Source: Pteria penguin (Eukaryota > Mollusca > Bivalvia > Pterioida > Pteriidae). From it: a stretch of DNA of 64,000 nucleotides. The translations under genes were made by a program, and so were the position numbers. The notes beneath the pieces are model-generated. The model did no database searches and was not told the DNA's origin. It worked only from the letters and a program-made list of their open reading frames with translations. Where the stretch lies: contig CM068590.1 in assembly GCA_035048485.1 (NCBI GenBank), positions 8,855,329 to 8,919,328 on the forward strand. The letters are read 5' to 3'. Shown piece after piece: positions 13,001 to 22,313 of the stretch (within the stretch, counting starts at the first letter, position 1; each line of letters begins with the position of its first letter).

Positions 13001-16000
13001 AATCTCAAAGTTTTACTATTCATTTAAATGTAAGTAATCTGGGTTCATTTTACACTATACATGTACATCCTGTTTAACCATTGTTTCTGAGGTTAAGTTT
13101 TCATAGTGCTCTTGGTTCATGTTTTTCACGTTGTATATGAAAGTAAAATACATTTTATCAGTGTTGGGTTAATTGTTAATTACTCAGCAAGCAAAGAACA
13201 TGGGAACATTTGAGATTAACAGAAATTACATATGCATATACAACTTGTTAATACAATATTAAGACATAAATTGTTGAAGTGTTGAAAATACATTGTGTAC
13301 CTTTCTTTATTTTTCAGTGACAGAATCCCAACCGACACAGGTAAATTATTGTATTTTTATACGCCCGTCATTAGACGAGACATATTATGTTATGGCATTG
13401 TCTGTCCGTCTGTCCAATGTAATGTTTTCCAGACTTTTTTCTGCAGTCTTTCAAGGTATTGGATTGAAACTTGGCATATAACTTTAAATTAATGAGGGTG
13501 AGTACCAGTTCGCATTTGAGTATGATTCCTTTGGATCTGCCAGAGTTACAGCCCTTGAACTTAGAAATTTTCAAGGATTTTAGTTTTTCAGACTTTTTTT
13601 GCAGTTTTTCAAGGTATTGAATTAAAACTTAGTATATAACTTTATATCAACGAGGTTCAGTACCAGTTCACATTTGGGTATGATTGCTTTGGTTCTGCCA
13701 GAGTTACGGCCCTTGAACTTAGAAATTTTCAAGGATTTTAGTTTTCCGAACTTTTTTCCTGCAGTATTTAAAGGTATTGAATTAAAACTTGGTATATAAC
13801 TTTATATCAGTAAGGGTCAGAGCCAGTTTGCATTTGAGCATGATTGCTTTGGTTTTGCCAGAGTTACAGCCCTTGAACTTTTCCAGTTTTCCAGACTTTT
13901 TTCTGTAGTCTTTAAAGGTGTTGGAGTAAACCTTGGTTTATTACTTTATATCAATAAGGATCAGTACCAATTTGGCATTTGAGTGTGATTGCTCTGGATT
14001 TATTAGAGTTATGTCCCTTGAACTTAAATTTTTTTAAGGATTTCACAGTTTTCCGGATTTCTTTATGCAGTGTCTCAGGATATTGAATTGAAACTTGGCT
14101 TACATATTTATATCAATGAGGGCCAGTATCAATTCGCATTTCGGTATAATTGCTTCGAGTTATGCCCCTTGCAATATGAGTTATCTTCCTTTTTGTCAAG
14201 GTAGTTTATATATCTGTAGTACTCAATTTTCCTATCCATGTGACGCCATATTTTATGGACTTTTTCTAGCAGTTTTTCTCAAGATGTTGGATTTAAAACT
14301 TTATATTAATTCAAATTGATCCCCTTCAAGCTAAGCGACGGGTGTATTATGCCACGCTAGGCGGTGCTCTTCTTACATTTTGTTGGATATGTATTTGTTT
14401 AATGGAAGAGTTTACCCAATCTTACTAAACTCTGATGTTCTGATGTGGTCTGTGTTTGAGGTGTGGAAGCAGATCAAGAACATTGGATTTTAATTAGACT
14501 GGAGTTTACCTGAGTTTCTGAATGGTGTTGGTGTTAAAAAATGATCAGTTCATTAATACTTGTGTCTGTTTTTGCAGTTATGATAAACAAATTTGGTCAA
14601 AACATTTATTTGAATGATCTCAATATCTTTTCAGAGGCAACAACCTTTTTAAAACAAAGAACAATTAACTCAGTATTCACATTATTTCGGTCTCCTGAAG
14701 CCACCACTACCAATAAAATTCACTGGAAGAAGGTCAGGAGACTGAAATATTGTGAATACTGACTTTTGTTCTTTGTTTTATGTCACTTCCCTTCGGAGGA
14801 CTATTAAGATGAACAACTTTTTTTTTTACTTTTTCAATGTCACATCAAGATCATTTCACTTTGATATGCAATAACATGATTAACCTGATGCAATGATACA
14901 ATTTACCTAATGCATTGCACAGAAACTTTGACTTTTGCAACACTTATAGTGCTTAATAAGTTAACAATTTTTATACGCCCGTCATTAGATGGGACGTATT
15001 AAGTTATGGGGCTGTCCGTCCGCCCAGGGTCATGTTATGGACTTTTTTTGGCCGTCTTTCAAGATATTGAGTTGAAATTTGGTATATAGCTTTATTTCAA
15101 GCGGCGTCAGTACCAGTTTAAGTTTTGTTACGATTGACATACTTTTGACAGATTAATGGCCCTTGGACTTATAAATTTCAAAATTTTTTATAAAAATTCA
15201 TTAAAAATGTATTTTTTGTCAAAACATTATGAAATTTCTCATGAAACAAGTAAAGTGTACCAACTATCACATATGTTATGGTTTTTAATATCTTTCTCTT
15301 CATTTTTGAGAAATTGATGATTTTAGGGTAGGGTTGACCATATGTCCTAGATCATGTTTTCCGGATTTTTTTTTGCCGTCTTTCAAGATATTGAGTTGAA
15401 ATTTAATATATAGCTTTTTATCAAGCAGCGTCAGTACCATTTTGAGTTTTGTTACGATTGACCTACTTTTGACGGATTTATGGCCCTTGGACTTATAAAT
15501 TTCAAGATTTTTTTTCAGAAATCCATTAAAAATCTATTTTTTGTCAAACATTATGAAATTTATTATGAAACAAGTAAAATGTACTAACTATCACATATGT
15601 AATGGGTTTTAATATCTTTTTCTTCATTTTTGAGAAATTTATAATTTTAAGGGGGGGGGGTTGTTTAACCATATGTCCTAGGTCATGTTTTCCGGACTTT
15701 TTTTTGCCGTCTTTCAAGATATTGAGTTGAAATTTTGTATAAAGCTTTATTCCAAGCGGCACCAGTACCGGTTCGAGTTTTGTTACAATTGACCTACTTT
15801 TGATGGATTTATGGCCCTTGGACTTATAAATTTCAAGATTTTGTTTTGAAAATTCATTAAAAATCTAATTTTTGTAAAAACATTATGAAATTTACCATGA
15901 AACAAGTAAAATGTACCAACTTCCACATATTTTACAGGTATTGATATCTTTTTTTTCATTTTTGAGAAATTTATAGTTTTAGGAAGGGGGGAGGTGTTAG

Positions 16001-19000
16001 AGGGGGGGGGGACTAGTTCTAAAAAATTTCAAGGTTTTTTTTGCAGGTCAAGTTCCAAGCTGGGTTGGATAGGACCATTCTGCAGGAGTCATTGCCCTTG
16101 GACTTATTCCTATGATAAAATGCTATGAAACGCAATTAACTTCAGTAAACGTCAGATGTTTTTCATGAAAATCATGCCAAATGCGAATTGATCCTGTCCG
16201 AATTAAGCAATGGGCGTATTATGCCACACTAGGCGTTATATATATATTATATGGGTCAAAGATTAAATGTCTAAATTGATAAGTGTTGATACATGATGGT
16301 TGGTACACAGGTCTTAGTGCTAGTTACCAAGCCTTGATACATAATGGTTGGTATACAGGTCTTAGTGCTGTTTACAAACCCTTGATACATAATGGTTGGT
16401 ACACAAGTGTTAGTGCTGGTTACCAAGCCTTGATACATAATGGTTGGTACACAAGTGTTAGTGCTGGTTACCATGCCTTGATACATAATGGTTGGTACAA
16501 AGGTCCAAGTACTGGTTACCAACTCTTGATACATAATGGTTGGTACACAGGTCTTAGTGCTGGTCACCAACCAATTCATAATGGTTGGTAAGCCGGGACA
16601 GCCTAGTGATATTGTCCTCTCCTCCTGATCAGGAGGCCGGGGTTCGATTCCCGCTCTGGTCATGCTGGTGTCCTGTCTTTCGGACGAGACAGTAAAAATC
16701 GAGGCCCCGTGTTGTGGTATGCATGGCACGTTAAAAATCCCTCACTGCTTCGGGTGGGTCCGTTGCAAAGGTAAAAAATTTGTATTTCCCGCATCAGGTA
16801 GATGCCGTCACCATATACGTGAAATATTTGGGGGGTGACGTTAAACAAAAATCAGTCAATCATAATGGTTGGTACACAGGTTGTGTTTCCTGAATTGGAT
16901 AAACCCAGATTTGAACTTTTGTCGAAAAAAAAAATCTTCCCCATAGAATGGTGATATAAGGAGTTTGACTCAAAATGTTGATACTTAGGTAACAGTATAC
17001 ATGTACTTAGGTAACAGTGTACTTAGGTTACAGTATACTTAGGTAACAGTGTACTTAGGTAACAGTGTACTTAGGTAACAGTGTACTGAATATCAATACA
17101 AAATTGACTTCGACATGGGTGGTTAAAGTTCAAATTACCTGTGTTATCATAAAATGGAATCAACTGTATTTGATAGAGATCAAGTTTGAATCTTTTTTAA
17201 CACTGGTAAGTTTCCTAGTTGGAAACAAACTCCACTAGCCCAAAGAAAAATCCACTGGCCCAAGGACAAATCCACTTGCCCAAAGAGAAATCCACCAACC
17301 TAAGGACAAATTAAACAGCCAAAAGACATTTTCATTAGCTAAATAGTGATGATGTTATTTACGTATATATGATAGAATTTTTCCTGCAAGATCTAATGAA
17401 GAATGGAAAGTAAGAGTATATTACTTATTGAAAGTGATGTTCCTTAAGCTTACAACATGTATGTCAAGTAGAGATCATATGCACAACATGATCAGGTGAC
17501 CAAAGCCAACAGGGCTAGCTAGAGAACTATTCAATGCCAAAGGTAGTACACTTAGCCTAGGCAAATACTTGATAAATATTTTGAAGCCTGCTCGATACAT
17601 GTAGTTGTCTTGTTCGGGTGTTTATGTGATATTTTCTTTTACACAAGTAAAACACATAAAAAGTAGAGGATGAAAACATGTCATTATTTAAGTCAGTTGA
17701 TGAATGTTCATAGAAATTAAATGAATCTAAATGGAGAATAGTGTCATCCGCATTTTATTATAAACAGACAGATATAATAAAATACTTAATATTCTGTTCA
17801 AATTTCTTTTAAAAATAGCTTAAAATGAACTTGATGTATAAATTGAACTTTGTATTACAGGTCATGCGAGATGAAATGCTACAGTAATTGTGTCCCTAAC
17901 CCTGTCAGTATGAAAAAGTGTCATAGATATAGTATACGCCTTTAAATTGATACAAAAATGATCAAGATTCTTGTGTGATTTAATGTTGCAGCAAACACCA
18001 GTAGTGCATAAAGTCAAGAAAGGTCGAGGAGGGTTCCGCCCCAGGAGAAGTCAGGTTGACAACAAAGAAAATGTACAGTCGACGCCAGACCTGAAACATA
18101 CCACATCAGGTGAGTGATACTGCATAGTACCTAATAAATGTAGTATATTTACATGGTCAAAAAGGCTTTATTTTTCCGTATGATTGAATAGTGATAAAGG
18201 TGCAGTTATATACCCAATGTCACTTGTTTGAATGGATCTGGGTTATCTTATTGGTTTGAGAGATTTTATTGCACATGTCTCCTTTTGCCCTTGTCAGAAA
18301 TACAACTATAATCTCTAACACAACAACTTGTATATATGGGCAACTCTTACAGTTGATAATGTAAGCATCTATTGCCAGCTATGTTAACTACCCATAGGAA
18401 TATCTGACTGTGTAATATTTATGTCAAGAATTTACAAGTAATTATAGAAACCTTAATTTGTCATCTCATTCTGTTAACAATGGTGTTTTTGCTTTTTTAT
18501 TATTTAATTACAGTATCGTCCAAAACTTATATATAAAATAAGTGTCTTATTTTGTGTTTTCATGCAGGAATAAATTACAATGCTTGATGCATATATTATA
18601 TCTTATAAATGCATCAGACATTGTAATTTATTCCTGCATGAAAACACAAAATAAGACACTTATTTTATATATATGCGCTTTTTAAGGCCAAAATATCATA
18701 CTGGAAACTTCCATTTTCCAATAATAAACTGCATCATGAAATCATTCCGGAGGGAAGTTATAAATTGAAGGAAACAGTTGGTGTCCCATGACAATGTAAC
18801 ATTTATCTAGAATGACATACTTTCGTCGAATTTTAAGCACTTTAGTGCAAAAAAAACCACTTTGATGACGTCACACAAGATTGGAAATGTCGAACATTTC
18901 ATTATGATGTCCTAAACTTAACAATCAAAAGTCTGCCAAATATCACTTTCTGTGCTGAAAAGTGGGTCAAATATGGGGCGTTATGACGTCACCGATCAAT

Positions 19001-22000
19001 GTAATTTATACAGAAATAAAATACATAGGTCTTGAAACCTTTATCTCAGGCAATTACAGTGGTTGTAATATTTGAAATTATAATAATTTACACAATGTCA
19101 TAGAGATGCAACGATACAGCTCCTCACGATACGTATCACGATACTTGAACAGCGATACAGTATGTATCGTGATACATTTTCTTATCATGAAATCAGGGTT
19201 AAAATGTACCTGTTCGATTTCACGAAGATCCTACACGTATAAAAGAGCTTTGAGACCAAAAACAAAAAATACACTTTACAATTCATACTAGAAATGAGGT
19301 ACAAATTGATACAATATAACAATATAAAGAATATACTGAAAACATAACCATTTGGTCTTTTTCTTACAATTTTTTTTAAATATGACATCTCCATTTATCA
19401 TGGAAATTGCAACATAACTTTATAATGAGTAACATTGGCATATGGTTGCGTATCGTTTGAGTTCCCTATCATATGGTGTATCGTATCGTGATCCATGTAT
19501 TGCGATATATTGTATCGCGGTATATCATTGCATCTCTACAATGTCATACAAAATACAAGTTACAATCTTTATATGTAGGGTGAAATGACTACCAAGTATG
19601 ATTGTATGAGCAGAATAATGTTGTTGCTTGGTTAAAAATGAATAGGATGGAGAGTAAAAAGACTCCTCACTCTTTAAATCTTGTTGAACATTTGATAGGT
19701 GTATCACAAACATGACAAATATATGTGATGTATTGTACTTTATATTTATTCATCAAGCAGATCTTGATAACTTTACCCTACAATCTGACTATATTGTTGT
19801 GACATTGTACATTGCATCAACCCTTGAAATTAGAGTCATGAATATGTTACACTTTCCTGGTTTATTTCCTTGCATAATGTTTTCTATGCTATATATACGT
19901 TTAATTTAGATATTGATTAATAAGAAACTGTTGTTTTATAGCCTCAAGTGTTTATACTGATGAAAATACTCAGCAGTCAGTGGGAGAATCTAACTGCAGT
20001 GATGGACCCAGCAACCTAAATGAGGACTCCAACATGTCCATGAATGAGAACAGCAATACAGGATTCTCTCAAGACACTGACAGCAATCAGCAAACAGATA
20101 TGAGAATGGGTAAGTTCAATACTAAAACCACCCAGCAAACTGGTAGTAGCATGGATAAGTACCAAAAGTATCCAACAAACTGACAGTAGTGTGGGTAAGT
20201 ATCAAACCACCCAGCAAACTAACAGTGGTGTGGGTAAGTATCAAACCACCCAGCAAACTAACAGTGGTGTGGGTAAGTATCAAACCACCCAGCAAACTAA
20301 CAGTGGTGTGGGTAAGTAAAAAAAAGGACCCAGCAAACTGACAGTGGTGTGGCTAAGTACCAAAGCACCCAGCAAACTGACATTGCTGTGGTTAAGTACC
20401 AAAAGCATTCAGCAACTGACAGTGGTATAGGTAAGTACCAAAACCACCCATCAAATTAACAGTAGTGTGGGTAAGTACCAAAAGTATCCAACAAACTGAC
20501 AGTATTATGGGTAAGTACCAAACCACACAGCAAACTGACAGTATTATGGGTAAGTACCAAACCACAACATACTGACAGTAGTTTGGGTAAGTACCAAAAA
20601 CATCCAGCAAACTGACACTTACATGGGTAAGTACCCAAACCACCCAGCAAACTGACACTTACATGGGTAAATACAAAAAGCATCCTGTAAAACAGCAGCA
20701 AATATAGAATACCTCAAGTAAATTATCTACATACATTGTACAAGCAACCAACAGAGTCATATAAATACATGGATAGATAACTTTATACAGAGAGACTTTG
20801 TCAAGGATAAGATCCACATAGACAAACATGGTGTTGTTTTATACCGATGAAAACTTGTAAACTTTATTCCCCTTTTTTGATACTTTGATTGTATAGAAAA
20901 ATTCAACCTCGATAAAGATAATCATTATTCGATATTTCAACTCGGTCTTCCTGTAATCCAATTGAAATTTTCTATTACATGTAGTAAAATAAACTTTTTC
21001 TTCAATTTATTAACAAGATTTTAGATAAAACATTGTGTATAAAATGTTGATGGTTACCAACTACACACTGAATTCACTTCTAGGATACATGTCTTATTCT
21101 GAATGTATTTATACTGATCATGTGTATGTAGGGAAATGTTTGATATATTAATTTTCATTTTGATTTTTTTCAGCCATGAAGTACATAAAGAACGAGAGGA
21201 AGGCAGACAATGAGGATACTAACGGTAAAAATATTATGTAGCTTCTGTTTCTCTCTCTCAAACCCTTTCTTTTAAGTATTACGTGCTGTTCTGTGCTTAA
21301 GAAATAATCAAGCTTTTAAAAGTGATTTTATCTGTACTATGGAATATTTAATTCTCAGTTTTATACTGGATATTCTTATAAGGGGAACCTAAATGCATTG
21401 ATTTTGTGATTACTTTTGAATTTTTCTTTGGTGGAAATGTTCATATTTCTTTTGGTGGATTCAATGCATGAGAAACATTCACAAACGAAACAGCAAGCTT
21501 GATGTCTGTGAATGTATTCAGGGCTTTTTTTGAGTGATTGAAATAAAACAATTGAATTATGTAGCCTCTCTCAAGTCTGGATTTTATTGAGGTCTTGGAA
21601 GGGTTCATCAGTCAGTGTTTTTCTTTTGGTATCCCAGTTTTCTCCATCACTAGTACACAGAATGCTTACATGTATACATAGGTACATGTTTGGCGTGACA
21701 TGAAACATCAAAGAATTCTATTACACATTTATATCTGCATTTGTCAATCTCTACCACATTATGAGCCTGTAAGGGATTACTTGGTTCTGTGATGAAACAT
21801 ATTCATGATATGTCAGGAGTAAAAAAAAAAAAACCAAGACATAATTTATATTTTATAAATGTTAAATGTAATAGCTTCAGTACAAAAAACTCGGAACTTC
21901 CTCTTTAATAGATATATTGACTATCTGAGAAAAACTATGTTGACAGAGTGCCAAGAGGTCAGGAGCTCGTCCACTCCTGTCACCTTGTTGGTGTCCTGAT

Positions 22001-22313
22001 TTTCAGATATAAAATAATTCTATGGTTTATAGAAGTTTAGGGTGGTGCTAGTATATCATCAACAGTGATGCGATATGATATGATGCAGCGAGATACATGG
22101 GTGTTGGTACATGTATGATAGACCAGGATCATTTTGAAACAAAATGTTAACAACAGCATGTTACACATTATTATTTTCTTTCCATTCATAATCAGCATAG
22201 GAAAGGAGTACATATGTATTTATCTTATTGTTTTAGATTCAGAACCACCAACCCTAGAAAGAGAAATGGACGAACCTCCAACGAAAAAGCAGAAATCAGA
22301 TTCACCTCCTTGA
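3989..22313 (+). CDS. BCL7: BCL7 family protein, SWI/SNF (BAF) complex subunit; 7 exons, 195 aa
   Basis: BCL7 proteins are small nuclear subunits of SWI/SNF (BAF) chromatin-remodelling complexes; vertebrates have A, B and C forms. Spliced exons: 3989-4080, 11378-11436, 13318-13340, 17992-18109, 19942-20109, 21174-21224, 22237-22313; total 588 nt, in frame throughout, stop TGA at 22311. Residues 1-51 are the conserved BCL7 N-terminal domain: [19 protein letters not shown] in exon 1, then [19 protein letters not shown] across exons 2-3. Residues 59-97 are basic with a [10 protein letters not shown] stretch. Residues 98-153 are rich in Ser, Asn, Asp and Gln and probably disordered. The tail has SEPPTLE followed by a short KK-QK basic patch, like the EPPTL...PPLKR tail of the vertebrate proteins. 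Length fits the family (about 200 aa). The first intron is 7.3 kb and filled with transposons. Identity is firm; which vertebrate paralogue is closest is not meaningful here. Confidence 0.95.
4081..4619. other. BCL7 intron 1, first part
   Basis: No motif found beyond the splice donor. Open frames here are short and without family resemblance. The 3' end of the pogo-like element may lie somewhere in 4400-4619. Confidence 0.4.
4620..5753 (-). pseudogene. 5'-truncated pogo-like (DDE) transposase with C-terminal PHD finger
   Basis: A 377-residue open frame. The N-terminal 160 residues match the C-terminal half of a pogo/Tigger-type DDE endonuclease: an ESGWSNS block, [11 protein letters not shown] with the second catalytic Asp (about residue 64), and [14 protein letters not shown] with the third Asp. 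The first catalytic Asp and the DNA-binding helix-turn-helix domains are missing, and a stop sits directly before the first ATG, so the copy is broken. Residues about 230-300 are basic and Ser/Pro-rich with a KGKGKK patch. Residues about 322-375 form a C4-H-C3 zinc finger of PHD type (CCVC, CDIC, H-x3-C, CQHC). It sits antisense in BCL7 intron 1. A transposase that binds chromatin through a PHD finger is known from other animal transposon families; function here is inferred. Confidence 0.85.
5849..5910. repeat. 17-bp perfect inverted repeat (hairpin)
   Basis: gtagttacgactgcaac at 5849-5865 and its exact complement at 5894-5910, with a 28-nt loop. It lies between the transposase remnant and the Mutator-like element, and may be a terminus of a third, older element. 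Confidence 0.8.
5935..6004. repeat. left terminal inverted repeat of the MULE
   Basis: Three AATTACCG-type subrepeats; matches the right end nearly base for base from CGAATTACCGG to ACGGCCCTTA. Confidence 0.85.
7173..7189. repeat. (AC)n microsatellite
   Basis: Uninterrupted AC dinucleotides within the MULE interior. Confidence 0.9.
7301..8002 (-). pseudogene. MULE transposase, C-terminal part
   Basis: Continues as [19 protein letters not shown] and [19 protein letters not shown], then a basic tail ending KKRKT. The CTRH block and the NNNCES/N block are typical of the region after the second catalytic Asp. It lacks the upstream catalytic half and its own start, so it cannot be an active transposase. 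The C-terminal basic run may be a nuclear signal. Confidence 0.7.
8003..8988 (-). pseudogene. MULE protein, N-terminal part
   Basis: Open frame from ATG 8988. The first 120 or so residues are acidic and repetitive, with two similar DSWKE...DVLN blocks. Later residues include [20 protein letters not shown] and [18 protein letters not shown], blocks I recall from unnamed bivalve MULE-domain proteins. After [11 protein letters not shown] the frame runs out of register at about 8000-8010, where it joins the C-terminal part in another frame. Confidence 0.65.
9104..9126. repeat. (TA)n microsatellite
   Basis: Uninterrupted TA dinucleotides between the MULE coding region and its right end. Confidence 0.9.
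9205..9273. repeat. right terminal inverted repeat of the MULE
   Basis: Reverse complement of the left end with a handful of mismatches, mostly in the outermost bases; followed by the target duplication GTTTTCAC. Confidence 0.85.
9282..11377. other. BCL7 intron 1, last part; nothing recognised
   Basis: AT-rich sequence without coding similarity or repeats I can name. A short frame starting ATGGCAGAC at 10800 ends after about 21 codons and has no splice-consistent extension. Confidence 0.45.
11378..11436 (+). CDS. BCL7: BCL7 exon 2
   Basis: Acceptor gttacag, donor gtaatg. Encodes [19 protein letters not shown], the core of the conserved N-terminal domain. A 32-bp tandem repeat starts a few bases after the donor. 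Confidence 0.96.
11443..11541. repeat. 32-bp tandem repeat, 3 copies
   Basis: Unit tattgtatatcgtaatatac followed by tggtggtaccgg. It begins 6 bp after the exon 2 donor. Confidence 0.9.
11542..13317. other. BCL7 intron 2; nothing recognised
   Basis: AT-rich. Contains a few related 'tccggataaat/tccggatttt' stretches near 11630-11690, 12040-12065 and 12590-12760 that look like worn copies of one repeat, but no ends can be set. Confidence 0.4.
13318..13340 (+). CDS. BCL7: BCL7 exon 3 (23-nt microexon)
   Basis: Acceptor tatttttcag, donor gtaaat. It completes Val 51 and encodes TESQPTQ; vertebrate BCL7A continues the same domain with VTE. A mobile element begins about 13 bp after the donor. The small size makes it easy for gene finders to miss. 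Confidence 0.85.
13354..14372 (+). mobile_element. CGCCCGTC-ended element, copy 1
   Basis: Starts tttttatacgcccgtcatta and ends near ggtgtattatgccacgctag plus gcggtgctctt. The interior is about four diverged tandem units of about 185 bp, each with 'pyrimidine - cagtctttcaaggtattg - aattgaaacttgg - tatataactttatatca - gggtcagtaccagtt - gccagagttacagcccttgaact'. There is no coding frame. It lies 13 bp after the donor of the 23-nt exon 3. Same family as 14968-16236 and 53242-54480. Class unknown; tandem core plus hairpin near the 3' end recalls the bivalve 'pearl'/Helentron-related non-autonomous elements. Confidence 0.7.
14650..14780. mobile_element. 131-bp foldback element
   Basis: The left arm 14650-14697 (taaaacaaagaacaa ... 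cagtattcaca ... tctcctg) is mirrored by 14735-14780 with few mismatches, leaving a loop of about 37 nt. No coding content. Confidence 0.75.
14968..16236 (+). mobile_element. CGCCCGTC-ended element, copy 2
   Basis: Starts tttttatacgcccgtcatta, ends gggcgtattatgccacacta ggcg. The interior has three tandem units of about 330 bp, each with 'gccgtctttcaagatattga', 'gtcagtacc', 'atggcccttggacttataaa' and a run of G (15651-15660, 15986-16010). It differs from copy 1 in its core, so the two are subfamilies. Confidence 0.75.
16283..16590. repeat. 48-bp minisatellite, about 6.5 copies
   Basis: Unit ttgatacataatggttggta cacaggtcttagtgctggtt accaagcc. A further partial copy follows at 16861 after a SINE insertion. 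The length is a multiple of three, so both strands stay open; not coding. Confidence 0.92.
16591..16860 (+). mobile_element. tRNA-headed SINE with 14-bp target duplication
   Basis: A box-like cagcctagtgatat and B box ggttcgattcc in the head, then a body with gacagtaaaaatcgaggc, ccctcactgcttcgggtggg, gatgccgtcaccatatacgtg and a tail of aatc-type repeats. It is flanked by cataatggttggta at 16577-16590 and 16861-16874, so it jumped into the 48-bp minisatellite. Complete in structure and little changed, so probably young. Confidence 0.9.
16981..17087. repeat. 16-bp tandem repeat, about 6 copies
   Basis: Unit acttaggtaacagtgt with small changes. Confidence 0.9.
17228..17320. repeat. about 25-bp tandem repeat, about 4 copies
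   Basis: Units of the type tccactggcccaaggacaaa, diverged. Confidence 0.75.
17321..17991. other. BCL7 intron 3, end; nothing recognised
   Basis: AT-rich sequence up to the exon 4 acceptor. No repeats or frames to report. Confidence 0.4.
17992..18109 (+). CDS. BCL7: BCL7 exon 4
   Basis: Acceptor tgttgcag, donor gtgagt. Encodes 39 residues with a basic [13 protein letters not shown] stretch, likely nucleic-acid or nucleosome contacting (inference), then an acidic/polar segment. Confidence 0.9.
18528..18673. mobile_element. 146-bp hairpin element with 65-bp nearly perfect arms
   Basis: The left arm 18528-18592 and right arm 18609-18673 are reverse complements with two mismatches, around a 16-nt loop. 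Such high identity means a recent origin. It lies in BCL7 intron 4, so the BCL7 pre-mRNA would carry a 65-bp duplex. Probably a small MITE. Confidence 0.85.
18674..19092. other. BCL7 intron 4 sequence; nothing firm
   Basis: Contains two 'gatgacgtcac' / 'atgacgtcacc' stretches near 18864 and 18983, perhaps part of an old repeat. No coding frame. Confidence 0.35.
19101..19538. mobile_element. hAT-type MITE with 8-bp target duplication
   Basis: The ends TAGAGATGCAACGATAC and (mirrored) GATATATCATTGCATCTCTA form terminal inverted repeats. The flanks CAATGTCA (19093-19100 and 19539-19546) are an exact 8-bp duplication, as hAT elements make. Subterminal clusters of cgatac/gtatcg motifs are present at both sides. 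There is no transposase, so it is non-autonomous. Confidence 0.88.
19942..20109 (+). CDS. BCL7: BCL7 exon 5
   Basis: Acceptor tgttttatag, donor gtaagt. Encodes about 55 polar residues rich in Ser, Asn, Asp and Gln, low in complexity. Its last bases and donor resemble the unit of the 39-bp array that follows directly. Confidence 0.9.
20110..20690. repeat. 39-bp minisatellite carrying the exon 5 splice donor, about 14-15 copies
   Basis: Unit gtaagtatcaaaccacccag caaactaacagtggtgtgg. The first unit begins exactly at the exon 5 donor, and the exon end (CAGCAAACAGATATGAGAATGG) resembles the unit end (cagcaaactgacagtggtgtgg). About ten units keep an intact gtaagt, others have ataagt, ctaagt or ttaagt. 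Not coding. Confidence 0.92.
20691..21173. other. BCL7 intron 5, rest; nothing recognised
   Basis: AT-rich sequence to the exon 6 acceptor. Confidence 0.4.
21174..21224 (+). CDS. BCL7: BCL7 exon 6
   Basis: Acceptor tttttttcag, donor gtaaaa. Encodes [16 protein letters not shown] plus split codons at both ends; phase 1 on both sides, so it could be skipped without loss of frame. Confidence 0.85.
21225..22236. other. BCL7 intron 6; nothing firm
   Basis: AT-rich. The stretch 21945-22010 (caagaggtcaggagctcgtc ... gttggtgtcctgattttcag) may be a worn SINE head. Confidence 0.35.
22237..22313 (+). CDS. BCL7: BCL7 exon 7 and stop
   Basis: Acceptor ttgttttag. Encodes [19 protein letters not shown] and a short Ser/Pro end, stop TGA 22311-22313. 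The SEPPTL motif is the conserved C-terminal signature of the family. Confidence 0.93.

Noticed and set aside
14541..14762. 73-codon frame in BCL7 intron 3
   Set aside because: Overlaps the foldback element at 14650-14780; no family resemblance.
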